Shown here: piece after piece, positions 53,257 to 62,573 of the stretch
How positions within the stretch are numbered: the first letter of the stretch is position 1
Layout: each line of letters opens with the position of its first letter
Assembly: GCA_947632045.1 (NCBI GenBank)
Contig: CANRNQ010000002.1
Span: 62,001 to 126,000, forward strand
DNA length: 64,000 nucleotides
Source: an uncultured Clostridia bacterium
GTDB lineage: Bacteria > Bacillota > Clostridia > Oscillospirales > Acutalibacteraceae
Direction of reading: 5' to 3'
Notes under the pieces: generated by a model
The model's database searches: none
What the model was told of the DNA's origin: nothing
What the model saw: only the letters and a program-made list of their open reading frames with translations
Position numbers and translations under genes: made by a program

Positions 53257-53873
53257 TTTCCGCCGTCACCGTCCTTTCTGATTATTCCGTTTAAGATAAT
53301 GTCGAGCTCGGTATCGAATATATCCTCTATCATTTGGCTGTCGCTGTTCTCTCTTTCGTTTATTATCATCTGCGCGACAAGGAAGGTGTTTAACAGCGTG
53401 TAGGCGGTTATATTTACGTTTATCTCCCTCAGCTCTCCGCTTTCTATGCCCATTTTAAGGCAGTCCTTTATCATATCCACCCACTCGTCTATGCTGTCGG
53501 ACTTGTGCGAATACTTATTAAGAATTATAAGCTTAAAGGCGGCGGGCTCATACACCGATATTTCGGTCAGCATTTTGAACACGACCCTCATATTTTCGAC
53601 AAAGCCGCGCTCGGGGCTGATGCAGCTTTGAATAGCGCCCTTGATCTCCATGCTGGTTTCGTTGTGTATGGTGTCGAGTATCTCCTGCTTATCCTTGAAA
53701 TAGTGATAGACGTTCCCCGCTGAGTAGCCGAGTTTATCCGTTATCTTGCGAATTGAAAGCTCGTCGAAGCCCTCCTCAAGTCCGATAGAGATCGCCGCGT
53801 CGATTATTGACTTTCGTGTTTCAGCGTTTTTTTGTAGCTGTCGTTCTCTGCTCAATTTCTTCAATCCCTTCAA
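53253..53873 (-). CDS. TetR-family regulator
   Basis: Helix-turn-helix at about 20-65 (IRKITDKLGYSAGNVYHYFKDK) and an all-helical ligand domain. It is first in the operon and probably represses it. The start is a TTG: 53873 is given, but TTG 53855 fits the GAAGGG ribosome site better. The consensus promoter at 53915-53943 overlaps or precedes two TGTTCAA direct repeats (about 53881-53901), a possible operator. Confidence 0.88.
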   Translation of the reverse strand: MKGLKKLSRERQLQKNAETRKSIIDAAISIGLEEGFDELSIRKITDKLGYSAGNVYHYFKDKQEILDTIHNETSMEIKGAIQSCISPERGFVENMRVVFKMLTEISVYEPAAFKLIILNKYSHKSDSIDEWVDMIKDCLKMGIESGELREINVNITAYTLLNTFLVAQMIINERENSDSQMIEDIFDTELDIILNGIIRKDGDGGK

Positions 53874-53879
53874 TGTTTT

Positions 53880-53902
53880 TGAACATCGCTTAATTATTGA
53901 AC
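53880..53902 (-). promoter_or_regulatory. Possible TetR operator
   Basis: Two direct TTGAACA/TGAACAT half-sites (TGTTCA on the minus strand) about 18-19 bp apart, between the -10 box and the TetR start. Confidence 0.4.
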
Positions 53903-53914
53903 ACCGTTTACTAA

Positions 53915-53943
53915 ATAATATAACCCTGATTTTTATTTGTCAA
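53915..53943 (-). promoter_or_regulatory. Promoter of the TetR/condensation operon
   Basis: Minus strand TTGACA (53938-53943), 17 bp spacer, TATTAT (53915-53920). Confidence 0.8.
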
Positions 53944-54036
53944 TATGAAAATTTATATTTTTTAATAAAGTCTTAAAATTCGGCCTTTTTGTATATACGG
54001 TATAAATTAGCGCGGGCTTTTTGTAAAAATTGCCAA

Positions 54037-54063
54037 GAAAAAAGCACCCCCTGAGGAGGTGCT
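54037..54063 (-). terminator. Terminator of lysA
   Basis: 9 bp stem AGCACCTCC/GGGGGTGCT (one G:T pair) with a 3-base loop, followed by TTTTTT on the minus strand. Confidence 0.9.
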
Positions 54064-54131
54064 GTAAATCTATTTTTTCTATTTTTAGCTTAGCCCTTGT
54101 CCGAGCGCTGAATTATGAGCGCCCTTTAATT

Positions 54132-55436
54132 TTAAAGGTCAAGGTCGTTCTTTATAAGGTCCTCATAGCTTTCGCGCCTTACTATGAGCTTGTCGCTGCC
54201 GTTATTGACCAAAACTATCGGCGGCTTTGGAATCCTGTTGTAATTTGACGACATCGAGTAATTGTAAGCGCCGGTAGATAAGACAGCGAGCGTATCGCCG
54301 GGAACCGGCTCGACTATCTTGGTGTTTTCCTGAATGAGGTCGCCGCTTTCACAGCATTTTCCCGCGATCGTAACGACAAAGTCGGGCTCCAGGTCGGCCT
54401 TATTGGCGGTCACCACGGTGTACTCCGACTGATAGAGGGCATAGCGTATATTGTCGCACATTCCGCCGTCTATCGACACATAGGTCCTCACCCTCGGAAT
54501 GGTCTTTACGGCTCCGACGGTATAAAGGGTAATGCCCGCTTCTCCGACTATCGAGCGGCCGGGCTCTATATATACGAAGGGCACCGGCAGTCCGTGTTCC
54601 TCGGCCTTTGCGTGAACGGCGTTTGAAACGGCCTTCATATAATTATCATAAGCGGTGGGATTATCCTTGTCCGTGTATTTTATTCCGAAGCCGCCGCCAA
54701 GATTGAGCTCGGTGACTATGTACCCCGTTTCGTCCTTGATAGTGCCTATAAAGTCCATCATGACCTCGGCCGCGGTGACGAAGGGCTCTATGTCGAATAT
54801 CTGGGAGCCTATATGGCAGTGAAGCTCGGTGAGCTCTACGTTTTTGAGCTCTATCGCCTCCTTTACCGCGTCTATGGCCTCGCCCGTTTCAAGCGCGAAG
54901 CCAAATTTTGAATCTATCTGCCCCGTCTTTATAAAGCTGTGGGTGTGAGCGTCAACGCCCGGCTTTATCCTCATTGAGATTTTTTGAACCCTATTCTTTT
55001 TCGCGCAGATACTGTCGAGGGTTTCAAGCTCATTAAGGTTATCTACAACTATCTTTCCTATATTGCTGTCAACGGCGAAGCAAAGCTCGTCGTACGTCTT
55101 GTTGTTGCCGTGGAAGTGTATTTTCTCAACGGGGAAGCCCGCGCTGATAGCGGTGTAAAGCTCGCCGCCTGAGACCACGTCGAGCCCCATTTTTTCCTCC
55201 TTGGCTATCTCGCACAGCGCCTTGCAGCTTAGAGCCTTGCTCGCGTACAGCGGAAGCCCCTTGCCGTCGTAGTGCCTTTTAAAGGAGTCTACATACGCCT
55301 TGCAGGTGTTCCTTATGACATTCTCATCTAAAACATAAAGCGGGGTGCCGTACTTTTTGGCAAGCTCGACCGTGTCGCAGCCGCCTATCGTCAAATGCCC
55401 CTTTTTGTTTACATTCAAGCAATCGTTTACAAACAT
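54132..55436 (-). CDS. lysA: Diaminopimelate decarboxylase
   Basis: The last step of lysine synthesis, a PLP fold-III decarboxylase of 434 residues. PLP Lys in LYASKALSCKAL, then HCHIGSQ, LGGGFGIKY, the substrate-binding EPGRSIVG and CESGDLI. The ribosome site is GGAGAGG. It starts 2 bp after engB ends and is terminated at 54037-54063, closing the lon/clp block. Confidence 0.96.
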   Translation of the reverse strand: MFVNDCLNVNKKGHLTIGGCDTVELAKKYGTPLYVLDENVIRNTCKAYVDSFKRHYDGKGLPLYASKALSCKALCEIAKEEKMGLDVVSGGELYTAISAGFPVEKIHFHGNNKTYDELCFAVDSNIGKIVVDNLNELETLDSICAKKNRVQKISMRIKPGVDAHTHSFIKTGQIDSKFGFALETGEAIDAVKEAIELKNVELTELHCHIGSQIFDIEPFVTAAEVMMDFIGTIKDETGYIVTELNLGGGFGIKYTDKDNPTAYDNYMKAVSNAVHAKAEEHGLPVPFVYIEPGRSIVGEAGITLYTVGAVKTIPRVRTYVSIDGGMCDNIRYALYQSEYTVVTANKADLEPDFVVTIAGKCCESGDLIQENTKIVEPVPGDTLAVLSTGAYNYSMSSNYNRIPKPPIVLVNNGSDKLIVRRESYEDLIKNDLDL

Positions 55437-55438
55437 TC

Positions 55439-56044
55439 TTACCTCTCCTCATCTTCAAATTCTTCAACCCTTTGCTCGAGATACTCAAGTATCTCCTCTC
55501 TGCCCTCGCCGTTTAGCGCGGAAAAGGTGAACACGGAAACGCCGCCGTATTCGTCAAACAGCCCGTTAAAATATTCCATCTGCTTTTGCTGCTGAGTTTT
55601 ATTGAGCTTGTCCCTCTTTGTGAGGACGACGATGAAGGGGAGCTTGTTGTAATTTAAAAATTCTATCATTCCCATATCGTCCTTAGAGGGAGCGTGGCGC
55701 ATATCTATAATTTGAACCACCACGCAAAACCTTCTGTCCGAAGCGAAGTAGCCCTCGACAAGCTCAGCCCATCTTTTCTTTTCGGCAAATGAAACCTTGG
55801 CGTATCCATACCCCGGCAAATCGACAAATTTCGCCCTTTTGTCAATATCAAAGAAATTTATGGTCGCGGTCTTTCCGGGGGTAGCGCTCACCCTTGCGAG
55901 TGATTTCCTGTTTAAAAGCCTGTTGATAAGCGAGGATTTTCCGACGTTCGATCTGCCGGAAAAGACTATCTCGGGCAAAACCGACTTTGGAAGCTGAGAT
56001 GAGGCTCCGTATGCCGCCTCGAAGGCCGCGTTATTCAGGTTCAT
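55439..56044 (-). CDS. engB: Ribosome biogenesis GTP-binding protein EngB (YsxC/YihA)
   Basis: A small essential GTPase for 50S assembly. G1 GRSNVGKSSLINRL, G3 DLPGYGYAKVS, G4 TKRDK, G5 FSALNGEG. 201 residues. It follows lon (12 bp gap), the classic Firmicutes order. Confidence 0.96.
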   Translation of the reverse strand: MNLNNAAFEAAYGASSQLPKSVLPEIVFSGRSNVGKSSLINRLLNRKSLARVSATPGKTATINFFDIDKRAKFVDLPGYGYAKVSFAEKKRWAELVEGYFASDRRFCVVVQIIDMRHAPSKDDMGMIEFLNYNKLPFIVVLTKRDKLNKTQQQKQMEYFNGLFDEYGGVSVFTFSALNGEGREEILEYLEQRVEEFEDEER

Positions 56045-56056
56045 ACTGTTTCCTCC

Positions 56057-58435
56057 CTATCCGTCGCTTCTCCTCGCTGTTTGATTGGCTCTTCTCTTTT
56101 GAGCGTCCTCAAGCGCAAGGCTCAAAACCTCGTTTATGGTTTCGACCGGAACGAAGTTTATGGCTCCCTTTACCGTGTCGTCTATTTCGGCCATATCGGG
56201 CACATTATCCTCGGGGAAAATCACGGTATCAACGCCGTATCTGTAAGCCGCCATTGATTTTTCCTTAAGCCCGCCTATCGGCAAGACCTTGCCGCGCAGC
56301 GTTATCTCGCCCGTCATCGCGATATTGGCCCTTACCGGCCTTTTTGTGAGCGCCGAGGCGACCGCCGTCGCCATTGTTATACCCGCCGAGGGGCCGTCCT
56401 TTGGCACAGCGCCCTCGGGGGCGTGAATGTGAATATCGTATTTTTTGTAAAAATCCTTTTCTATCTCCAAGGCCTCCGACATTGTGCGTATGCAGGTTAC
56501 GGCCGTTTTCGCGGACTCCTGCATCACGTCGCCGAGCGAGCCGGTCAGCTCTATCTTGCCCGTGCCGTCCATAACGGCCACCTCTATCGGCAGGGTCTCG
56601 CCGCCGACCGAGGTCCATGCAAGTCCCGTCGCGACCCCGACCTCGGAATTTTTCGAGGTCTTATCCGTCTTATATTTTGCGGGGCCTATGAGCGCCTCGA
56701 GCCTTTTTGGGCTTACCGACAGCGATTTACATTCGCCCTCGACTATCATTATCGCCGCCTTGCGCAGAAGATGAACTATCTTTCTCTCGAGCTCTCTGAC
56801 TCCCGCCTCTCGGGTGTAGCCGTCGATGAGGGCGTAGATAGCGTCGTCGCTTATCTTAAACATTCTCTTTGTGACCCTACAGTTTTTCATCTGCTTCGGT
56901 ATGAGATGCCTCCTCGCTATATGGAACTTTTCCTCGCGGGTATAGCTGTCAAGCCGGATAACGTCCATTCTGTCCATCAGCGGCGGGGGTATCATCGACG
57001 GGTCGTTCGCCGTTGTGATGAAGAGCACCCGACTTAAATCGAAGGGCATATCTATGTAATGGTCGTAAAATTTATCGTTTTGCTCGCTGTCGAGCACCTC
57101 GAGCAGGGCCGAGGTCGGGTCGCCGTGAAAGTCGTTTCCGAGCTTGTCTATCTCGTCTAAAATCAACACTGGATTATTTACTCCGGAGGTTTTTATCGCG
57201 CTTATTATCCGCCCCGGCATAGAGGCTATATATGTTCTCCTGTGCCCTCTTATCTCGGACTCGTCCCTCACTCCGCCGAGGGCTATGCGCTGACATTTTC
57301 TGTTTATCGCGGCGGCGACCGACTGAGCGATTGAGGTTTTTCCCACTCCCGGCGGGCCGACAAGGCAGAGTATCTGGCCCTTGACCTCGGGCGAGAGCCT
57401 TCTCACGGCGAGGTTTTCGAGTATATTCTCCTTGACCTTTTTCAAGCCGTAGTGGTGACGGTCGAGTTCAGCGCGAACGAGGGGAATGTCTATTCTCTCT
57501 TCGCTGCTTGAGTTCCACGGCAGCTCTATGCAGGTTTCGATATAAGAGCGCATTACGGCCGCCTCCTGCGAGGTGGAGGACATTCTCTCGAGCCTGTCGC
57601 ATTCCTTTAGCAGCGCCCTCTCGCAGTCTATTGGCAATCTAAGCTCGATCACCCTTGTGCGCAAATCGTCGACCTCGGCGTATTCATCGTCCGCTATGCC
57701 TATCTCCTGCTCTATGACCTTAATCTGCTCGCGAAGAAAATATTCGCGCTGAGATTCGTCTATTCTGCTTCTCGCCTTCTTTGCTATATCCTCCTCAATG
57801 CTCAGGATATAAACCTCCTGCGTGAGGTAGTCTATGAGCAGCTCGAGCCTTGTGGTGGGGTTGTCTATCTCGAGCACCTCCTGCTTTTTCGCATATGGAA
57901 GGTTGCAGTTGGCGGCGATAAAATTCGCCAAATCGTCGGTGGTGTTTATCGTTCTCATTCTGAAAAACAAATCGGCCGGCGGCTTGGGGGATAGGTTGAG
58001 ATAGCTCTCAAATATATCTCTTGCGCTGCGTATCACGGCTGTGTCATATGAGGTTATGGACTTGCTTTTGTTTTGCGAGAGCTTTGTCACGTCGGCTGTG
58101 AGATAAGAGCTGTTGTCGTATATCTCCTCTATTGCGGCGCGCGAAACGCCCTCGACTATAACTCGGTTGATATGGTCGGGCTGTCTTATAACCTGCACGA
58201 CCTTCGCTATAACGCCGACTGTATATATATCCTTGCACTCGGGGTCTATGCTGTTTATATTTTTTTGAGTGGCGATAAAAATTACCTGATCGCTCTTCAT
58301 CGCAGCGTCAACGGCCTTTATGGATTTTCTTCTTCCTATATCAAAATGAAGCTTCATATTCGGAAAAAGCACCAGCCCGCGAAGCGGCAGCATCGGAAGG
58401 GTTAAAACCTCTTTTTCTCTTTTTGTCTGACTCAT
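56057..58435 (-). CDS. lon: ATP-dependent protease Lon
   Basis: A 792-residue LonA: N-domain (about 10-205), AAA+ with [17 protein letters not shown] and sensor motifs, and a C-terminal Ser-Lys protease with PKDGPSAGI and [11 protein letters not shown]. It degrades misfolded and regulatory proteins. GAGGAGGG precedes the ATG. An unusual hairpin (58461-58492) separates it from clpX. Confidence 0.96.
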   Translation of the reverse strand: MSQTKREKEVLTLPMLPLRGLVLFPNMKLHFDIGRRKSIKAVDAAMKSDQVIFIATQKNINSIDPECKDIYTVGVIAKVVQVIRQPDHINRVIVEGVSRAAIEEIYDNSSYLTADVTKLSQNKSKSITSYDTAVIRSARDIFESYLNLSPKPPADLFFRMRTINTTDDLANFIAANCNLPYAKKQEVLEIDNPTTRLELLIDYLTQEVYILSIEEDIAKKARSRIDESQREYFLREQIKVIEQEIGIADDEYAEVDDLRTRVIELRLPIDCERALLKECDRLERMSSTSQEAAVMRSYIETCIELPWNSSSEERIDIPLVRAELDRHHYGLKKVKENILENLAVRRLSPEVKGQILCLVGPPGVGKTSIAQSVAAAINRKCQRIALGGVRDESEIRGHRRTYIASMPGRIISAIKTSGVNNPVLILDEIDKLGNDFHGDPTSALLEVLDSEQNDKFYDHYIDMPFDLSRVLFITTANDPSMIPPPLMDRMDVIRLDSYTREEKFHIARRHLIPKQMKNCRVTKRMFKISDDAIYALIDGYTREAGVRELERKIVHLLRKAAIMIVEGECKSLSVSPKRLEALIGPAKYKTDKTSKNSEVGVATGLAWTSVGGETLPIEVAVMDGTGKIELTGSLGDVMQESAKTAVTCIRTMSEALEIEKDFYKKYDIHIHAPEGAVPKDGPSAGITMATAVASALTKRPVRANIAMTGEITLRGKVLPIGGLKEKSMAAYRYGVDTVIFPEDNVPDMAEIDDTVKGAINFVPVETINEVLSLALEDAQKRRANQTARRSDG

Positions 58436-58460
58436 ATCCGTCCCTCCTCTTATGCGAAAT

Positions 58461-58492
58461 GAGCTGCAACCTCAGATTGTAAGTTGCAGCTC
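58461..58492. other. Hairpin between clpX and lon
   Basis: GAGCTGCAAC/GTTGCAGCTC 10 bp stem with a 12-base loop and no T tract. It may be an attenuator or RNA-processing site controlling lon relative to clpX. Confidence 0.45.
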
Positions 58493-58505
58493 ACAATTAA
58501 TCAAA

Positions 58506-59825
58506 TTAAGATGCGTTTGTTTTTCTTGGCTTTTTATTTATGTCGTCGCTTAGCTTCATCGTCACGGGGGTCTTTACCTGATTGTGAATTATCGAAACAT
58601 TTTCCGGATTTTTCACGGTTTCGGCCGATATAATAACCTTTTCTATCGTCGGGTCAGACGGCGCTTTGAACATTAGATCTCTCAGAGTGTTCTCTAAAAT
58701 AGAGCGCAGTCCTCTCGCGCCTGTTTTTTCTTCAATGGCCTTATCCGCTATCGCTTCTAAAGCCTCGTTTTCAAACACGAGCTGTACGTCGTCGAGCGCG
58801 AAAAGGCGCTGGTACTGCTTTGCAAGGGCGTTTTTCGGCTCGGTCAAAATTCTGACGAGCGATTTTTTGTCAAGTCCGTTTAAGGCGGTTATGACGGGCA
58901 GTCTTCCGACAAGCTCGGGAATAAGTCCGAATTTCACAAGGTCGTGCGAGATGACCTCGTCCATCCACGAGCTTTCGTCGAGCTCGCGCTTTGTCATGAC
59001 CTCGGCGCCAAAGCCGAGGCTTGAGCCGCCGGTTCGCTTTTCGACCACCTTGTCAAGGCCGTCGAAGGCTCCGCCGCAGATAAAGAGAATGTTCTTTGTG
59101 TTTATCTGCAAAAACTCCTGCTGGGGGTGCTTTCTGCCGCCCTGTGGGGGCACGTTGGACACGGTGCCCTCGAGTATTTTTAGCAGCGCCTGCTGCACGC
59201 CCTCGCCGCTTACGTCGCGAGTTATAGAGGGGTTTTCGGATTTTCTCGAAATCTTATCCACCTCGTCTATATATATAATTCCCTTTTCGGCTCGCTCAAC
59301 GTCCATATCGGCCGCCTGGATAAGCCTTAAAAGTATATTTTCAACGTCCTCGCCGACATAGCCCGCCTGAGTGAGGGTGGTAGCGTCGGCTATTGCGAAG
59401 GGAACGTCGAGTATTTTTGCGAGCGTCTGCGCAAGATACGTTTTTCCCGTGCCGGTGGGGCCGAGCATTAAAACGTTGCTCTTTACGAAGTCTACGTCGT
59501 CCGTATCGTGCGATATCCTCTTGTAGTGGTTGTAAACGGCGACGCTGAGCGTGATTTTTGCCTTGTCCTGACCGATGACATATTCGTCAAGCTTTGCTTT
59601 AATTTCTTCAGGTTTAAGCAAATTCTCAAAATCAATATTCTTCTTTTTCCTTTTTTCTCTTCTCGCGGCCTTTTCGTCCTGAAGTATGCTGTTGCAAAGC
59701 TCTATACATTCGTCGCAGATATACACGCCGTTGCCCGCGACAAGCCTTCCGGCAAGCTCCTGAGGCTTTCCGCAAAAAGAACAGTGAATATTTCTCTCTC
59801 TGCTTGAGTCGTCTTTGTTCGCCAT
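58506..59825 (-). CDS. clpX: ClpXP ATPase subunit ClpX
   Basis: AAA+ unfoldase that feeds ClpP. N-terminal C4 zinc domain (CSFCGK ... CDECIELC), Walker [13 protein letters not shown], pore loop GYVGEDVE, Walker [11 protein letters not shown] and an RGLRSILE-type sensor 2 region. 439 residues. It is followed by lon and preceded by clpP (33 bp). Confidence 0.97.
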   Translation of the reverse strand: MANKDDSSRERNIHCSFCGKPQELAGRLVAGNGVYICDECIELCNSILQDEKAARREKRKKKNIDFENLLKPEEIKAKLDEYVIGQDKAKITLSVAVYNHYKRISHDTDDVDFVKSNVLMLGPTGTGKTYLAQTLAKILDVPFAIADATTLTQAGYVGEDVENILLRLIQAADMDVERAEKGIIYIDEVDKISRKSENPSITRDVSGEGVQQALLKILEGTVSNVPPQGGRKHPQQEFLQINTKNILFICGGAFDGLDKVVEKRTGGSSLGFGAEVMTKRELDESSWMDEVISHDLVKFGLIPELVGRLPVITALNGLDKKSLVRILTEPKNALAKQYQRLFALDDVQLVFENEALEAIADKAIEEKTGARGLRSILENTLRDLMFKAPSDPTIEKVIISAETVKNPENVSIIHNQVKTPVTMKLSDDINKKPRKTNAS

Positions 59826-59858
59826 AGAAATTAAGCTCCTATCCTAATTACACTTAGT

Positions 59859-60440
59859 TTATCTGTTTTCGATAACCTTGTCTATCAAGCCGTATTCAAG
59901 CGCCTGCTGAGCAGTCATAAAATTATCCCTTTCGGTATCCCTCGCTATCACGTCGTAGGGCTGGCCTGTTTTTTCGGCAAGTATCGTATTAAGCTTTTTC
60001 TTGGTCTGCTGAATGTGGTCGGCGTGGATCATTATGTCGGTTGCCTGACCCTTTGCGCCGCCGCTCGGCTGGTGTATCATTATGTCCGAGTTCGGCAGAG
60101 CAAGCCTTTTGCCCTTTGCGCCCGCGGCAAGCAAAAACGCGCCCATGCTTGCCGCCATGCCCATGCAGATGGTTGACACGTCGCACTTGATGTAATTCAT
60201 GGTGTCAAATATCGCGAGGCCGTCGGTGACGCTTCCGCCCGGGCTGTTTATATAAAGCGAAATATCCTTTGACGGATCCTGTCCCTCGAGGAATAAAAGC
60301 TGAGCCACAACAAGGCTTGCGGTAGCGCTGTTCACCTCGTCGTTGAGCATTACTATTCTGTCCTTTAAAAGGCGGGAGAAAATGTCGTATGAACGCTCTC
60401 CTCTGCCGTCCTGTTCTACAACATAGGGTACCAAACTCAT
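59859..60440 (-). CDS. clpP: ATP-dependent Clp protease proteolytic subunit
   Basis: A serine protease of the ClpXP complex. Catalytic Ser in GMAASMG, His in IMIHQPSGG and Asp near ERDNFM. 193 residues. ATG 60440 is used rather than a TTG three codons upstream. It sits between tig and clpX. Confidence 0.97.
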   Translation of the reverse strand: MSLVPYVVEQDGRGERSYDIFSRLLKDRIVMLNDEVNSATASLVVAQLLFLEGQDPSKDISLYINSPGGSVTDGLAIFDTMNYIKCDVSTICMGMAASMGAFLLAAGAKGKRLALPNSDIMIHQPSGGAKGQATDIMIHADHIQQTKKKLNTILAEKTGQPYDVIARDTERDNFMTAQQALEYGLIDKVIENR

Positions 60441-60511
60441 TATAATCAATCCCTTTCTAAAAATATACGCGCAGTTAAGGATAGTCGGAAATCACTGAGA
60501 TTATTCAAAAA

Positions 60512-61792
60512 TCAGGAGATTTTTGCGCTATCCTTTACAAGCTCCATCGCCTTTTCAACGGCGAGATCCTTTGAAAGCGCCTCGCTCAAGATAGCCTTCT
60601 TGATGTCCTCAATGTTTATATTATACATCTCCGCAAGCTTTTCGTACTCTTCCTCGATATCCTCCTCGGAGGGCACGATGTTCTCCTTGTCGGCTATTTT
60701 TTCAAGCGCAAGGCGCAGCTTCACTCTCTTTTCCGCCTGCTCCTTGTAGCTTTCAGCGAGAGCCTCCGCGTTCATGCCGGTGTAGCGCATATATGTATCT
60801 AAATCCATTCCCTGCTGGCGCAGACGCATATCGAACTCTCTGAGCATTTCGTTTGCTTCGTTATTATACATGGCCCCGGGAATTTCGCCCTCGAGCAGCT
60901 CCACGAGCTTATTGGTGAGCTGGTTCTCTATATCGTTTTCGGACTCCCTTTTGAGTCTTTGGGCGACTTCCTCTCTAAGCTCCTCCTTATACTCCTCTAT
61001 GGTTTCCTTTTCGCTTACGTCCTTGACAAAATCCTCGTCAAAGTCCGGAAGCTCGCGCTCCTTTATCTCGTGCAAAACGATTTTGAACTCAGCGTCCTTG
61101 CCCTTGAGCTCGTCTACCTGATAATCCTCGGGGAATTTTACGTTTATTGTAAATTCGTCGTTGGTGCTGTGACCGATTATCTGCTCCTCAAAGCCGGGGA
61201 TAAAGCTGCCGCTGCCGATTTTAAGGTTGTAGCTTTCGGCCTTGCCGCCGTCAAAGGCGACTCCGTCGACGAAGCCCTCGAAATCTATAACGGCTATGTC
61301 GCCGTCCTTAGCCGCTCTGCCCTCGACGGTTACAAGGCGGCTGTTGCGCTCTCTTACCGCCTCGATCTCCTTGTCGAGTATCTCGTCGGTGACCTCCGAG
61401 GATTTTGCCTTTACCTCTATGCCCTTATAATCGTTTATCTCGACCGTGGGCTTTACGGTAACGGTGGCCTTGAAGGTAAAGCCGTTATCGCCGACCTCAA
61501 CGACCTCGAGGTCTATCTTATCGTTGATTATTTCAAGCCCGGCCTCCTGCGCTGCTTCCTCTAAGGCCTCGGGATAAAGATTCTGCATAGCGTCCTCATA
61601 GAACACCTCTTTGCCATAGAGCTTTTCGACTATGCTTTTGGGAGCCTTGCCCTTGCGGAAGCCCGGAACATTTATATTTTTTGATTTTTTGCGGAATACG
61701 TTGTTTATAGCCTGCTGAAAGGTTTCTCCGTCGAGCTCGACCTCAAGCTCGTGACGGTTTGTATCTACCTCTTTTGTCGATTTCAAACTCAT
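60512..61792 (-). CDS. tig: Trigger factor
   Basis: A ribosome-bound chaperone: N-terminal domain with the ribosome-docking GFRKGKAPKSIVEKLYG, a central FKBP PPIase domain (about 160-245) and a helical C-terminal domain. 426 residues. GGAGGAATTG precedes the ATG. A TATAAT-like -10 lies at 61827-61832, with a poor -35. Confidence 0.96.
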   Translation of the reverse strand: MSLKSTKEVDTNRHELEVELDGETFQQAINNVFRKKSKNINVPGFRKGKAPKSIVEKLYGKEVFYEDAMQNLYPEALEEAAQEAGLEIINDKIDLEVVEVGDNGFTFKATVTVKPTVEINDYKGIEVKAKSSEVTDEILDKEIEAVRERNSRLVTVEGRAAKDGDIAVIDFEGFVDGVAFDGGKAESYNLKIGSGSFIPGFEEQIIGHSTNDEFTINVKFPEDYQVDELKGKDAEFKIVLHEIKERELPDFDEDFVKDVSEKETIEEYKEELREEVAQRLKRESENDIENQLTNKLVELLEGEIPGAMYNNEANEMLREFDMRLRQQGMDLDTYMRYTGMNAEALAESYKEQAEKRVKLRLALEKIADKENIVPSEEDIEEEYEKLAEMYNINIEDIKKAILSEALSKDLAVEKAMELVKDSAKIS

Positions 61793-61886
61793 TTTACAAT
61801 TCCTCCATCATAACAGTGTAAGATTTATTATAACACAAACGGTAAAATATTACCATAGCTTCATATGTAAATATTTTATAAATTTT

Positions 61887-62573
61887 TCAGCGGACGAGCT
61901 TTGGGGTAAAGTCGAGATAATCGCAGGAAACAAGGCGCATTTCCACTCCCCTGTACTCTCCGCAAAGGGCATATTTAAACGAGTTTTTCCCGTGGATATG
62001 ACCGTAGTAGCATTTTTTCACGCCGTAATTAAGCAGTACCGAGAACAGCTCCTCGCACTCCTTGCCCTGATAGACGGGCGGATAGTGGAGAAAAACAACC
62101 GGCTCTCTGCCGAACTTTAGCGCCGCCTCTATCGAGGCCTTGAGCCTGCCCGCCTCGCGGTTGAGCACCCTTTTGTCGCCGGAGCCCTCCTCGAGGAACC
62201 AGCCGCGGGTGCCGCATATTGAATATTCGCCGCACTCAAAGGCGTTGTTAAAGAGGATGGACAGCGTATCAAAGGAATTATTTTTGATATATTCGTCCAT
62301 TTTCTTTTTAGTCTGCCACCAATAATCGTGGTTGCCCTTTATGATGATTTTTCTGCCGGGCAGAGAGTTTATAAATTTGAAGTCCTCGTATGTTTCTTCA
62401 AGCTTCATCGCCCAAGACAGATCCCCGCCTATAACAACGGTATCGTCGTCGCTTATCAGCCTTCTCCAGTTTTTTTCGAGCCTTTCGACATAGCCGCTCC
62501 AGCCGCTGAAAATATCCATGGGCTTGTCCGTGCCGAGGGAAAGATGCAGATCCGCTATTGCGTAAAGTGACAT
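61887..62573 (-). CDS. Metallophosphoesterase
   Basis: A calcineurin-like phosphoesterase of 228 residues with the motif order DLHL, GGDLSW, GNHDYWW, HYPP and YGHIHG. Such Firmicutes proteins have unknown substrates. It overlaps thrC by one base (TGATG), so it is translated together with it. Confidence 0.92.
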   Translation of the reverse strand: MSLYAIADLHLSLGTDKPMDIFSGWSGYVERLEKNWRRLISDDDTVVIGGDLSWAMKLEETYEDFKFINSLPGRKIIIKGNHDYWWQTKKKMDEYIKNNSFDTLSILFNNAFECGEYSICGTRGWFLEEGSGDKRVLNREAGRLKASIEAALKFGREPVVFLHYPPVYQGKECEELFSVLLNYGVKKCYYGHIHGKNSFKYALCGEYRGVEMRLVSCDYLDFTPKLVR

